Source: an uncultured Clostridiaceae bacterium
GTDB taxonomy: Bacteria > Bacillota > Clostridia > Lachnospirales > Lachnospiraceae
NCBI GenBank assembly: GCA_947175375.1
Contig: CAMWMT010000023.1
Coordinates: 1 to 14,630, forward strand
Length of the DNA: 14,630 bases
Direction: 5' to 3'
Below, piece by piece: positions 7,251 through 14,630 of this stretch; position 1 is the first letter of the stretch; every line of letters begins with the position of its first letter. A program made the translations under genes and the position numbers. The notes under the pieces are model-generated. The model did not search any database. It was not told where the DNA came from and was given only the letters and a program-made list of their open reading frames with translations.

Positions 7251-8603
7251 ATGGATAAATTCGATCAGTACAAACGACTTCTACGCCTTGGTATCGCCGG
7301 TTTTGAGATATTAATCGAGACCGTTTTCTTTGGCTGTATCTGGTTCAACATCTATAATGGTATGATGGACCGCCCTTTTGAAAATAAGGGAAATCTGATG
7401 ATGATCGGTTTTTATGCATTCTATCTGGCAGTTTTTATCTGTATGTATGGCGGGATGAAGTATGCATATTATCGAAAAGGACAGCTGATTTTATCTCAGA
7501 TGCTTGGGACATTGATTGCCAATGCAGTCATTTATATACAGATTATCATGGTATTCCGAATGTTTCCGTTCCCAATCATGTGGCCGATGTTTATTATCAG
7601 TGGGGCAGATATCGTGGTCATTTTCCTGCTGAACCAGATCTCGGAACCTGTGTTTCGGAGACTGTTTCCACCCAGACGTCTGCTGTTGATCTGCGATCTG
7701 CAGTATAAGGACAATCTGATTCGTAAGATATCCGGCAGGAAGGATCTGTATGAGGTAGCCAGATGCGTTTCGGCAGGAGAACCATTGTATCGGTTAAAAC
7801 AGGAGCTGCGGGATTGTGACGCGATGATGCTTTATGGTATCGAGGAGCAGAAACGCAACACCCTGATCAAATACTGCTATGAACGTTCGATACGTATCTA
7901 TGTGGCGCCGGAGATCACAGATATCCTGCTTCGTGGTGCGGACAAGCAACATTCGTTCGATACCCCGTTTCTGCTGCTTCGAAATTATGGTTTGTCGTTT
8001 GAGCAGAGGATTATAAAGCGTATCATGGATGTTTTGATTTCAGGTATACTGCTGGTCATTGCTTCACCCATTATGCTGGTGACTGCACTGGCGATCCGGA
8101 TGGAGGATCATGGCCCTGCTTTTTTTAAGCAGGAGCGCGTGACCATAGATGGTAAAAAGTTTTTCATTTATAAATTCCGGAGTATGATCGTAGATGCTGA
8201 AAAGAACGGAGCGCAGTTTTCCAGTAAACACGACAGTCGTATTACAAAAGTTGGAGGGTTTATCCGGGCAACAAGACTTGACGAGCTGCCGCAACTTTGG
8301 AACATATTAAAAGGCGATATGAGCATCGTAGGACCCCGTCCGGAGAGACAGCAGTATATCGAAGAATTCTGTCAGGAAACCCCTGAATTTATCTACCGTC
8401 TGAAAGTGAAGGCAGGACTTACCGGTTATGCGCAGATTTATGGCAAATATAATACGACTCCGCTGGACAAGCTGAAGCTGGATCTGATGTATATTGAGAC
8501 ATATTCAGTCTTTATGGATATCCGGCTGATATTTTTGACCTTGAAGATTATGTTTACAAAGGAAAGCACAGAGGGCGTGGAGGATGGACAAAACCATGCG
8601 TAG
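7251..8603 (+). CDS. Undecaprenyl-phosphate sugar phosphotransferase (polyprenyl glycosylphosphotransferase)
   Basis: This 450-residue enzyme transfers a sugar-1-phosphate from a nucleotide sugar to undecaprenyl phosphate at the inner face of the membrane, the first step of polysaccharide repeat assembly. Four N-terminal helices (about 12-32, 50-70, 83-103, 112-130) are followed by a cytoplasmic nucleotide-binding-like region (about 142-230). The catalytic bacterial sugar transferase domain begins with Lys-Arg-Ile-Met-Asp (256-260) and a membrane-embedded helix (261-282). The domain shows Tyr-Lys-Phe-Arg-Ser-Met (307-312), Arg-Leu-Asp-Glu-Leu-Pro-Gln (342-348) with the catalytic Asp344-Glu345 pair, Gly-Pro-Arg-Pro-Glu (361-365) and Gly-Leu-Thr-Gly-Tyr-Ala-Gln (389-395). 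The length and plan match the WbaP/CpsE type. GAGGGA stands nine bases ahead of the ATG. The gap of 58 bases to the previous gene shows no convincing promoter or terminator, so co-transcription is likely. The first sugar cannot be read from sequence. Confidence 0.96.
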   Translation: MDKFDQYKRLLRLGIAGFEILIETVFFGCIWFNIYNGMMDRPFENKGNLMMIGFYAFYLAVFICMYGGMKYAYYRKGQLILSQMLGTLIANAVIYIQIIMVFRMFPFPIMWPMFIISGADIVVIFLLNQISEPVFRRLFPPRRLLLICDLQYKDNLIRKISGRKDLYEVARCVSAGEPLYRLKQELRDCDAMMLYGIEEQKRNTLIKYCYERSIRIYVAPEITDILLRGADKQHSFDTPFLLLRNYGLSFEQRIIKRIMDVLISGILLVIASPIMLVTALAIRMEDHGPAFFKQERVTIDGKKFFIYKFRSMIVDAEKNGAQFSSKHDSRITKVGGFIRATRLDELPQLWNILKGDMSIVGPRPERQQYIEEFCQETPEFIYRLKVKAGLTGYAQIYGKYNTTPLDKLKLDLMYIETYSVFMDIRLIFLTLKIMFTKESTEGVEDGQNHA

Positions 8604-9858
8604 ATTTTGGATCTTTAATCATTATGCGACAACTCCGAAGACGGGACCGATGCTCAGACATTACTGTTTTGCAGAATGTCTGCAGGAAAAAGGAATAGAG
8701 ACTACGGTCTTTGCAGCCAATGAACTGCATCAGACCGGAGATACCGTGGATACACATGGGAAGCCTTATATTCGCATAGAAGAGGAAGGGGTTCCCTTTG
8801 TCTTTGTCCGGACAAGTAAATATCAGGGAAACGGGATTTCCCGGGTGAAAAATATGCTGTCCTTTTTCTTCGGGCTTCTGCGTATTGCAGGCGGCTATGC
8901 CAGAAAGTATGGGAAACCGGATGTGATTATGGGTTCCAGCGCCCATCCGCTGACGAGCATCGCCGGCATTCTGGTGGCGCGGAGATTTCATGTGCCTGCC
9001 ATTGTAGAAGTGCGGGATTTGTGGCCGGAGGCGATTTTCTCTTTTGGAAAAGTCAGGATGGACAGTCTGATCGGGAAGCTGCTAAGTGCAGGAGAAAAGT
9101 GGATGTATGTTCACGCAGATGCCATTGTGTTCACGAAAGAAGGAGATATGGACCATATCAAAGAGATGGGATGGGACACAGAACATGGCGGAAAGATCGA
9201 TCTGACGAAGTGTTATTATGTAAACAATGGTGTGAAGCTGAAGGATTATTATGAAAGCATTGAAAAAGATATTCTGCAGGATGAGGACCTTCAGTCGGAC
9301 AGTTTCAAGGTTGTTTATACGGGAACCATACGCCCGGTTAACAATGTGGGAAATCTGCTGGATGCAGCTAAGCTTCTGAGAGCCCATAAAGATATCCGTT
9401 TTTTGATCTATGGGGGAGGAAACCAGTTGGAAGAGATGCAGAGAAGAGTTTGGGAGGAAAAATTGGACAACGTCTTTCTGAAAGGTTTTGTGGAAAAAAA
9501 GTATATTCCCTATATTCTGAGTCGTTCTTCTGTTAATATTCTGAATTATTCCCAGTCCCAGTATAACTGGTCCAGAGGCAACAGCTCCAACAAACTGTTT
9601 GAATATATGGCGAGCGGGAAGCCGATCATTTCAACCGTGAAGATGGGGTATTGTATTCTGGACCGGTATCAGTGCGGGCTTTCTCTGGAAGAATGTACAC
9701 CACAGGCACTGGCGAAAGAGATTCTGAAGATTCATGATCTGCCGGAAAAGACCTATGCTCAGATGGCAGAAAATGCTAAAGAGGGAGCAAAGGATTTTGA
9801 TTTCTCCGTATTGACAGAGAGGCTGTATCAGGTGATTAAAAGTGTGGAAAAAAATTGA
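8584..9858 (+). CDS. Family 4 glycosyltransferase (GT-B fold, WbuB-like)
   Basis: The 424-residue protein is a cytoplasmic retaining glycosyltransferase of the GT-B fold, extending the lipid-linked oligosaccharide. The N-terminal domain shows the acceptor-side elements His-Tyr near residue 13 and Arg-Asp-Leu-Trp-Pro-Glu (144-149), typical of WbuB-like GT4 proteins. The C-terminal domain begins at Tyr-Thr-Gly-Thr-Ile (245-249), and the donor-binding segment Asn-Lys-Leu-Phe-Glu-Tyr-Met-Ala-Ser-Gly-Lys-Pro (336-347) carries Glu340. ATG 8584 lies inside the end of the phosphotransferase gene (20-base overlap) and has GAGGG at 8571-8575 with eight bases spacing. A second ATG at 8596 sits twelve bases after GGAGG and remains possible; it would remove only four residues. 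The overlap suggests translational coupling, so that the initiating enzyme and this transferase, perhaps the second step, are made together. Donor sugar unknown. Confidence 0.95.
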   Translation: MDKTMRRFWIFNHYATTPKTGPMLRHYCFAECLQEKGIETTVFAANELHQTGDTVDTHGKPYIRIEEEGVPFVFVRTSKYQGNGISRVKNMLSFFFGLLRIAGGYARKYGKPDVIMGSSAHPLTSIAGILVARRFHVPAIVEVRDLWPEAIFSFGKVRMDSLIGKLLSAGEKWMYVHADAIVFTKEGDMDHIKEMGWDTEHGGKIDLTKCYYVNNGVKLKDYYESIEKDILQDEDLQSDSFKVVYTGTIRPVNNVGNLLDAAKLLRAHKDIRFLIYGGGNQLEEMQRRVWEEKLDNVFLKGFVEKKYIPYILSRSSVNILNYSQSQYNWSRGNSSNKLFEYMASGKPIISTVKMGYCILDRYQCGLSLEECTPQALAKEILKIHDLPEKTYAQMAENAKEGAKDFDFSVLTERLYQVIKSVEKN

Positions 9859-11524
9859 GAACTATTACTGGACATTAAAATATCTGAAAAAAAGCCAGTT
9901 GCTTTATTTGCTGAAAAACCGGCTGGAGCGGGGAAAGAAAGCTGTGACAGAAGTGCAGGCGCCAAAGACCTGTCCGCTGGTTTTGTGGATGCGGGGTCTG
10001 GATGAAGATCCGGAATATCTGAAACGATTTGATGTGGAAGAAATCCTGGAGGGAAGCGTGACACTGCTTTATGAGAGTGGAAGGCCGGAAGGAGAGAACT
10101 GGGAGCATCCGGACCGTTCCCATCTGTGGAATTTTAACCTTCACTATCTGGAATTTCTGATTCCGCTGGCAGCAGCATATCGCAGGGAAAAAGACATCCG
10201 ATATTATGACTGTTTTAAGGATTATTGTCTCCGCTGGATAGAGGATAACCGGGGAGGAAGCGGTGATGGATGGCATCCTTATACAATCTCTCTGCGGCTG
10301 ACCAATTTCTGGATCTGTATGGACGGTTTCGGGGATATTCTGCAGAAGGATACAGAATTTCTGCAGAAGCTGAACAACAGTATGTATGCGCAGTATTTGC
10401 ATCTCCAGAAGCGGATGGAGCGGCATCTGCTTGGTAATCACTATTTTGAAAATCTGAAGGCAGTGTTACTGGGGGCGAGATATTTTCAGGAGCCGAAAGT
10501 TTATCATAGAACTAAAAAGAGATTTACAGAACAGATCAAAGAACAGATCCTGCCGGACGGAGTGCATTATGAAAGGAGTATGATGTACCACAAGATTATT
10601 CTGGAGGATCTGATGCGGGTGGAGCGTGCGCTGAGGAGTCGGAATGGATCGCTGCAGAGAGCAGAGAAAAACACACATTTGTCCGGGCTTGGGAAGGTCA
10701 TGCAGAGGATGGCAGACGCGGCATATTCCTTGGAAAAAGGTATGGGACATACTCCTATGTTTAATGATGTAGGAGATAATGTGGCGAGACCGCTTGCCGG
10801 CATTCTGGAAGCATTGGAAGAAGAATTTCATATCCGGCCAAAGGAACGGCGTGCATTCCCTCGGTCGGGGTATTATGTGCTTCAGAATGAGGAACTGAAG
10901 GTCATATTTGATGCCGGGGAGATTGCTCCGGTATACATGCCCGGACATGCACATTGCGATGGGCTCAGTTTTGAACTTTCCTGGAAGGGTGAGCCTCTTT
11001 TTGTCAATTCCGGAACCGGACAGTATCAAGGACCGCTTCGTGCGTATTTTCGGAGCACAGCCGCACACAATACAGTTGTAATCAATGGAGAGGAACAGTC
11101 TGTATGTTGGGGCGAACACCGGGTTGGAAACAGAATATCAGAAGTATCTGCAGCTTGCGAAGGGCGGTGGGTGGAAGGCAGCCTGACGACCTGTACAGGG
11201 AGACGGCAGACCCGAAGGATCGGACTGGAAGACAAGGCTGTGGTAATTAAAGACCAGGTAAAGGGCAGTGCAGCAGGATATCTGCATCTGGCGTTAGAAT
11301 ATGAGTATATGCTGTTAGAAGACTATATTTTGGTTCAAGATAGGTCGGGAAAAAAGATCTGCGAAATTCATGTCATGCCGGAGGATACCGTTCAGATATA
11401 TAAAGATGGGATTCTTTGCTCTTACGCACCGGAATTTGGAAATACAGAGCAGATCTCCGTGCTGGAGATCCTGTGGAATGGTGACCGAACAGAACATGAG
11501 ATACGAATACAGTTTTTGTGTTAG
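9842..11524 (+). CDS. Heparinase II/III-family protein, apparently cytoplasmic
   Basis: The 560-residue protein has the two-part plan of heparinase II/III and alginate-lyase-like enzymes: an alpha-helical toroid (about 1-330) and a beta-sandwich C-terminal part. Candidate catalytic elements are Gly-Asn-His (198-200), Tyr243 in Tyr-Glu-Arg-Ser, Gly-His-Ala-His-Cys-Asp (368-373) and Ala-His-Asn-Thr-Val (408-412). These are the Asn, Tyr and His residues that take the C5 proton from uronic acids in this superfamily. No signal peptide is visible; the N-terminus is charged. The start is GTG 9842, overlapping the end of the GT4 gene by 17 bases with AGGTGA just upstream; an ATG start with the same N-terminal pattern is not available. 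The family is often found in polysaccharide synthesis clusters. Location next to a uronate-forming dehydrogenase suggests action on uronic acid residues, as lyase or C5-epimerase. That role is inference. Confidence 0.9.
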   Translation: MWKKIENYYWTLKYLKKSQLLYLLKNRLERGKKAVTEVQAPKTCPLVLWMRGLDEDPEYLKRFDVEEILEGSVTLLYESGRPEGENWEHPDRSHLWNFNLHYLEFLIPLAAAYRREKDIRYYDCFKDYCLRWIEDNRGGSGDGWHPYTISLRLTNFWICMDGFGDILQKDTEFLQKLNNSMYAQYLHLQKRMERHLLGNHYFENLKAVLLGARYFQEPKVYHRTKKRFTEQIKEQILPDGVHYERSMMYHKIILEDLMRVERALRSRNGSLQRAEKNTHLSGLGKVMQRMADAAYSLEKGMGHTPMFNDVGDNVARPLAGILEALEEEFHIRPKERRAFPRSGYYVLQNEELKVIFDAGEIAPVYMPGHAHCDGLSFELSWKGEPLFVNSGTGQYQGPLRAYFRSTAAHNTVVINGEEQSVCWGEHRVGNRISEVSAACEGRWVEGSLTTCTGRRQTRRIGLEDKAVVIKDQVKGSAAGYLHLALEYEYMLLEDYILVQDRSGKKICEIHVMPEDTVQIYKDGILCSYAPEFGNTEQISVLEILWNGDRTEHEIRIQFLC

Positions 11525-11554
11525 AAAACGTTTCGTAAATTTGGAGGAGAACAT

Positions 11555-12778
11555 ATGATCAACGTAGTAGGACTTGGATATATCGGTCTGCCAACTGCAC
11601 TGATGTTCGCAGCGCATGGAGTGGAAGTGGTCGGGACAGACTATAATAAAAGACTTGTGGATACATTGAATGCAGGAAAGACTACCTTTGAGGAGGACGG
11701 CCTGGATGAATTGTTTCAAAGGGCTGTGTCACAGGGAATCCGTTTTTCTCATGAATATCAGAGTACGGATCTGTATATCGTAGCAGTTCCCACACCTTAT
11801 GATAAGACAAGCAAAAAAGTAGATGCGAGTTTTGTGGAAAAAGCGGTGGAGAATGTGATGGAAGTATGCCCCAAAGGGGCAACGATCGTTGTGGAGTCCA
11901 CCGTGTCCCCCGGAACCATCGACAAGCATGTCCGTCCGTTAATAGAAGCAAAGGGTTTTGTGATCGGAGAGGATATTCATCTGGCGCATGCCCCGGAACG
12001 CATTATTCCAGGCAACATGGTCTATGAACTGAAGCATAATTCCCGTACTATCGGTGCTGACAATCAGGAGATTGGTGAAAAGGTCAAAGCGCTGTACAGC
12101 TCCTTCTGTGAGGGTGAGATCGTCGTAACAGATATTCGGACTGCGGAAATGACGAAAGTAGTGGAAAATACATTCCGCGACATCAATATCGCTTTTGCCA
12201 ATGAATTGGCGAAGATCTGCCGGTCGGACAATATGGATGTCTATGAGATTATTCGGATTGCCAACAAGCATCCGCGTGTCAACATCCTGTCACCGGGACC
12301 GGGCGTGGGAGGACACTGTATCTCTGTGGATCCATGGTTTCTGGTAGGGGATTATCCGGGATTGGCGAATATCATTCTGTCCGCCCGTAAGATCAATGAC
12401 TCCATGCCGGATTTTGTACTGGAGCGGATTCATGATATCATGAAAGAAAATCAGATGACCGATGTAGGTAAAGTAGGACTATACGGTCTGACTTATAAGG
12501 AAAATGTGGATGATATGAGGGAAAGTCCGACCTTGCAGATGTTAGAGAGCATGGAGAGGCATCTGTGCGGCGGACAGATCAAGGTGTATGATCCGTATGT
12601 GGCTCAGGATGTGGTTGCCAATCAGTATCATGATCTGGATGCATTTCTTCAGGATGTGGACATGGTAGTGCTCCTGGTAGGTCATGATGAGATCAGGGAC
12701 AATATGGAAAAACTGCAGAACAAGATCATTCTGGACACGAGACACATTTGTTTTCTGGAAGGAACCTATCGTTTATAG
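11555..12778 (+). CDS. wecC: Nucleotide-sugar dehydrogenase, UDP-N-acetyl-D-mannosamine dehydrogenase type
   Basis: The 407-residue enzyme oxidises C6 of a UDP-sugar to a carboxylate in two NAD-dependent steps, most likely UDP-ManNAc to UDP-ManNAcA. The N-terminal Rossmann motif Gly-Leu-Gly-Tyr-Ile-Gly-Leu-Pro is at 6-13. His-Ala-Pro-Glu-Arg at 145-149 followed by Pro-Gly is closer to WecC than to UDP-glucose dehydrogenases. Lys201 and Asn205 lie in the conserved central helix, and the catalytic Cys255 stands in Gly-Gly-His-Cys. The C-terminal Gly-Leu-Thr-Tyr-Lys-Glu-Asn segment is also present. All key residues are intact. A strong GGAGG at 11543-11547 stands seven bases before ATG. A WecB-type 2-epimerase, which would make UDP-ManNAc, is not in the window. 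UDP-GalNAc or another HexNAc as substrate cannot be excluded, since this subfamily includes WbpA- and TviB-like enzymes. Confidence 0.9.
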   Translation: MINVVGLGYIGLPTALMFAAHGVEVVGTDYNKRLVDTLNAGKTTFEEDGLDELFQRAVSQGIRFSHEYQSTDLYIVAVPTPYDKTSKKVDASFVEKAVENVMEVCPKGATIVVESTVSPGTIDKHVRPLIEAKGFVIGEDIHLAHAPERIIPGNMVYELKHNSRTIGADNQEIGEKVKALYSSFCEGEIVVTDIRTAEMTKVVENTFRDINIAFANELAKICRSDNMDVYEIIRIANKHPRVNILSPGPGVGGHCISVDPWFLVGDYPGLANIILSARKINDSMPDFVLERIHDIMKENQMTDVGKVGLYGLTYKENVDDMRESPTLQMLESMERHLCGGQIKVYDPYVAQDVVANQYHDLDAFLQDVDMVVLLVGHDEIRDNMEKLQNKIILDTRHICFLEGTYRL

Positions 12779-12801
12779 GATAATAAGGAGATTACTGAAC
12801 T

Positions 12802-14630
12802 ATGAAACAGTTGTTTTTAAATGTAAAAGACGGCAGTACGAAGCTGATCGATCAGCCAATACCGACCGTAAAGGAAAATATGGCGCTTGTGGAAAGTCTG
12901 TATACGATTGTCAGTGCGGGGACAGAGAGAGGACTTGCCTCCTTTGGAGGGAAGAATCTGATCCAGAAGGCCATTGAGCGCCCGGATCAGGTGAAAAAGG
13001 TACTGGAGAAGTTGTCTACGGATGGCATTGTGACGACTATGGAGAGTGCTTTTAACAAGCTGGCAGAGCCTATGCCCATGGGATATTCCGGTGTGGGCCG
13101 CGTCATATCCTGCGGAAAAGGTGTGACAGAAGTGCAGGCAGGAGATCTAGTGGCAATGGTCGGGACAGCTTATCACTGTGAGATCAACCGGGTCAGCCGC
13201 ACCATGCTCACAAAGGTCCCAGAAGAGCTGACAGACTATCGACAGGCAGCTTTTTGCGCTCTGGGCGGAATTGCTCTGGAGGGGATCCATCAGGCAGAAG
13301 TAGTTCCGGGAGAAACTGTGGCAGTTATCGGCATGGGACTTGTGGGACATATTGTCAGCCGGATTCTGGATGCTTATGGCTGTGATGTGATTGGATATGA
13401 TGTGGTAGACAAGAGTCTGCCTGGGACTAGACTGAAAGCATTTATTAATTCCAATGACGATTATGCAGCAGATACCAGCAAAGCACTGACCCGCGGCCGG
13501 GGAGTTGACAAGGTTATCATTACGGCAGCTACGGACAGCAACGCTCCGATGGATCTGGCTGCCGCGATTACAAGAGACCGCGGAATTATCTGTATGATCG
13601 GTGTGACTCAGATGAATATTGACAGACGTCCGTACTATGAGAGAGAGCTTTCCTTCCGGATTGCGCGTTCTTATGGCGCAGGACGTTATGATACGACTTA
13701 TGAAGAGCTGGGAATTGATTATCCCATCGGCTATGTACGGTTTACCGAAGGCCGTAACATTGAAGAATTCGTTCGTCTGCTGGCTCAGAAACGGGTGGAT
13801 GTATCGGATCTGATCACTCATGAGATTCCGTTTGAACAGGCAGCAAAGGCCTATGAGATGATCACGAAAAATCCGGATCATGAGCGTTATATCGGTGTGC
13901 TTCTCAAATACAGCGAGAATGAAGAAAAATGGAAGAATACCATCAGAAATACAAAAACCAGAAAGAGTGTGTCAGGAAAAAAGATCCGCCTGGGACTGAT
14001 CGGAGCAGGGAATTTTGTACGCAGCACTATGCTTCCTGCCATGAAAGAGACCGGGAAATATGAATTCCGAGGCCTTGCCACGACCGGAGGTGTCGGGGGA
14101 GCTCAGGCCAATGACGGAACGCCGTTTGCTTATACGACGAACAATTATAAGAAACTGCTGGCAGATCCGGAGATTGACCTGATCGCAGTATCCACAAGGC
14201 ATAACAGCCATGCAAAATTTGTGACGGAGGCATTGAATGCAGGAAAGAGTGTCTACTGTGAGAAGCCTCTCTGTTTGACACTGGAAGAACTGGAACAGAT
14301 TAAAGTCGCTTATGAGACTTCGGATGGAGAACTATTCTGCGGACTGAACCGGAGGCATGCACCGCTGATTGGACAGATTAAAAAGGAACTAAAGACCGAT
14401 CAGATTCCGGCGGTCTATGATTTTATCGCGAATGCAGGTTATATCCCCAGGGACCACTGGGTTCACGACGAGGCTGCAGGGGGCGGAAGGATTCTTGGAG
14501 AGGCGTGCCATTTTGTAGATCTGATTCAGTATCTGGATGGCAGTGAACTGACTTCCCTGCAGGTTACAGCGGCAGAGAACGCTGCTTATCCGATGAATGA
14601 TAATGTCCTGATCACCCTGAGATTTGCTTC
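12802..14630 (+). CDS. Bi-domain oxidoreductase: MDR dehydrogenase fused to Gfo/Idh/MocA domain, 3' end missing
   Basis: The frame opens at ATG 12802 with AAGGAG at 12785-12790 and stays open to the window end (609 complete codons), so the C-terminus is missing. The first domain is a medium-chain dehydrogenase-like fold with nucleotide motif Gly-Met-Gly-Leu-Val-Gly at 177-182. The usual zinc-ligand places carry Ser-Ala-Gly-Thr-Glu (38-42) and Gly-Tyr-Ser-Gly (94-97) instead of Cys-Gly and Gly-His-Glu, so a catalytic zinc is unlikely. The second domain begins at about 394 with Gly-Leu-Ile-Gly-Ala-Gly-Asn (398-404). It carries the Gfo/Idh/MocA motif Glu-Lys-Pro at 487-489 and Gly-Gly-Arg-x-x-Gly-Glu-x-Cys-His-Phe-Val-Asp at 561-573, with His570 the likely catalytic residue. 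Both domains should bind NAD(P). Fusions of this kind occur in surface polysaccharide clusters, often with a GT4, a heparinase-like gene and a nucleotide-sugar dehydrogenase. The reaction is not known to me; redox modification or epimerisation of a sugar via a keto intermediate is plausible. Confidence 0.93.
   Translation, partial: MKQLFLNVKDGSTKLIDQPIPTVKENMALVESLYTIVSAGTERGLASFGGKNLIQKAIERPDQVKKVLEKLSTDGIVTTMESAFNKLAEPMPMGYSGVGRVISCGKGVTEVQAGDLVAMVGTAYHCEINRVSRTMLTKVPEELTDYRQAAFCALGGIALEGIHQAEVVPGETVAVIGMGLVGHIVSRILDAYGCDVIGYDVVDKSLPGTRLKAFINSNDDYAADTSKALTRGRGVDKVIITAATDSNAPMDLAAAITRDRGIICMIGVTQMNIDRRPYYERELSFRIARSYGAGRYDTTYEELGIDYPIGYVRFTEGRNIEEFVRLLAQKRVDVSDLITHEIPFEQAAKAYEMITKNPDHERYIGVLLKYSENEEKWKNTIRNTKTRKSVSGKKIRLGLIGAGNFVRSTMLPAMKETGKYEFRGLATTGGVGGAQANDGTPFAYTTNNYKKLLADPEIDLIAVSTRHNSHAKFVTEALNAGKSVYCEKPLCLTLEELEQIKVAYETSDGELFCGLNRRHAPLIGQIKKELKTDQIPAVYDFIANAGYIPRDHWVHDEAAGGGRILGEACHFVDLIQYLDGSELTSLQVTAAENAAYPMNDNVLITLRFA

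Noticed and set aside
10466..11119. Long open frame of 217 codons on the - strand
   Set aside because: It is antisense to the conserved core of the heparinase-like gene and resembles no protein family; composition is that of a shadow frame.
13147..13881. Long open frame of 244 codons on the - strand
   Set aside because: It is antisense to the bi-domain oxidoreductase, is rich in Cys, His and Ser as expected of a shadow frame, and shows no domain motif.
1..14630. Mobile elements, CRISPR arrays, tRNA or rRNA genes
   Set aside because: I saw no transposase or integrase motifs, no regularly spaced repeats and no tRNA-like or rRNA-like sequence on either strand by reading; gaps between genes are too short for most of these.

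Overview
The window reads as part of a cell-surface polysaccharide locus from a Gram-positive Clostridia-type bacterium, most likely a Lachnospiraceae-like gut anaerobe. This is inferred from the strong GGAGG-type ribosome binding sites, the tight head-to-tail gene packing, moderate G+C, and large polytopic proteins of types common in Lachnospiraceae. No rRNA, tRNA, transposase, CRISPR array or phage gene is visible, so the taxonomic call rests on style and family content only.

Left part (1-4590, + strand): a run of tightly spaced or overlapping membrane-protein genes. It holds the 3' part of a GT-C-like membrane protein, a DUF6077-like membrane protein that is split into two reading frames near 2525-2550, and a further polytopic protein with an acidic first outer loop. 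The run ends at a strong bidirectional hairpin terminator (4555-4590).

Middle (4574-7192): a single family 2 glycosyltransferase gene lies on the - strand and converges on the same terminator, with its stop codon in the hairpin loop. A 150-base divergent promoter region (5363-5512) separates it from a + strand membrane protein that is recognisably a paralogue of the first gene in the window.

Right part (7251-14630, + strand): an undecaprenyl-phosphate sugar phosphotransferase (initiating enzyme), a GT4 glycosyltransferase, a cytoplasmic heparinase II/III-fold protein, a WecC-type UDP-ManNAc dehydrogenase, and a bi-domain oxidoreductase (MDR domain fused to a Gfo/Idh/MocA domain) that runs off the window. 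Overlapping starts (8584, 9842) suggest translational coupling. A reasonable reading is that the phosphotransferase loads the first sugar on the lipid carrier, the GT4 and GT2 enzymes extend it in the cytoplasm, and the dehydrogenase supplies a uronic acid donor. The heparinase-like protein and the bi-domain oxidoreductase may modify uronate residues, and the GT-C-like membrane proteins may decorate the polymer outside the membrane. No flippase, polymerase or chain-length regulator is seen here.

The most interesting points are the heparinase-fold, dehydrogenase and bi-domain oxidoreductase module with no visible secretion signal, the bi-domain protein's missing zinc-ligand motifs, the split DUF6077-like gene with a possible internal ribosome binding site, and the uncharacterised GT-C-like proteins, two of which are paralogues.
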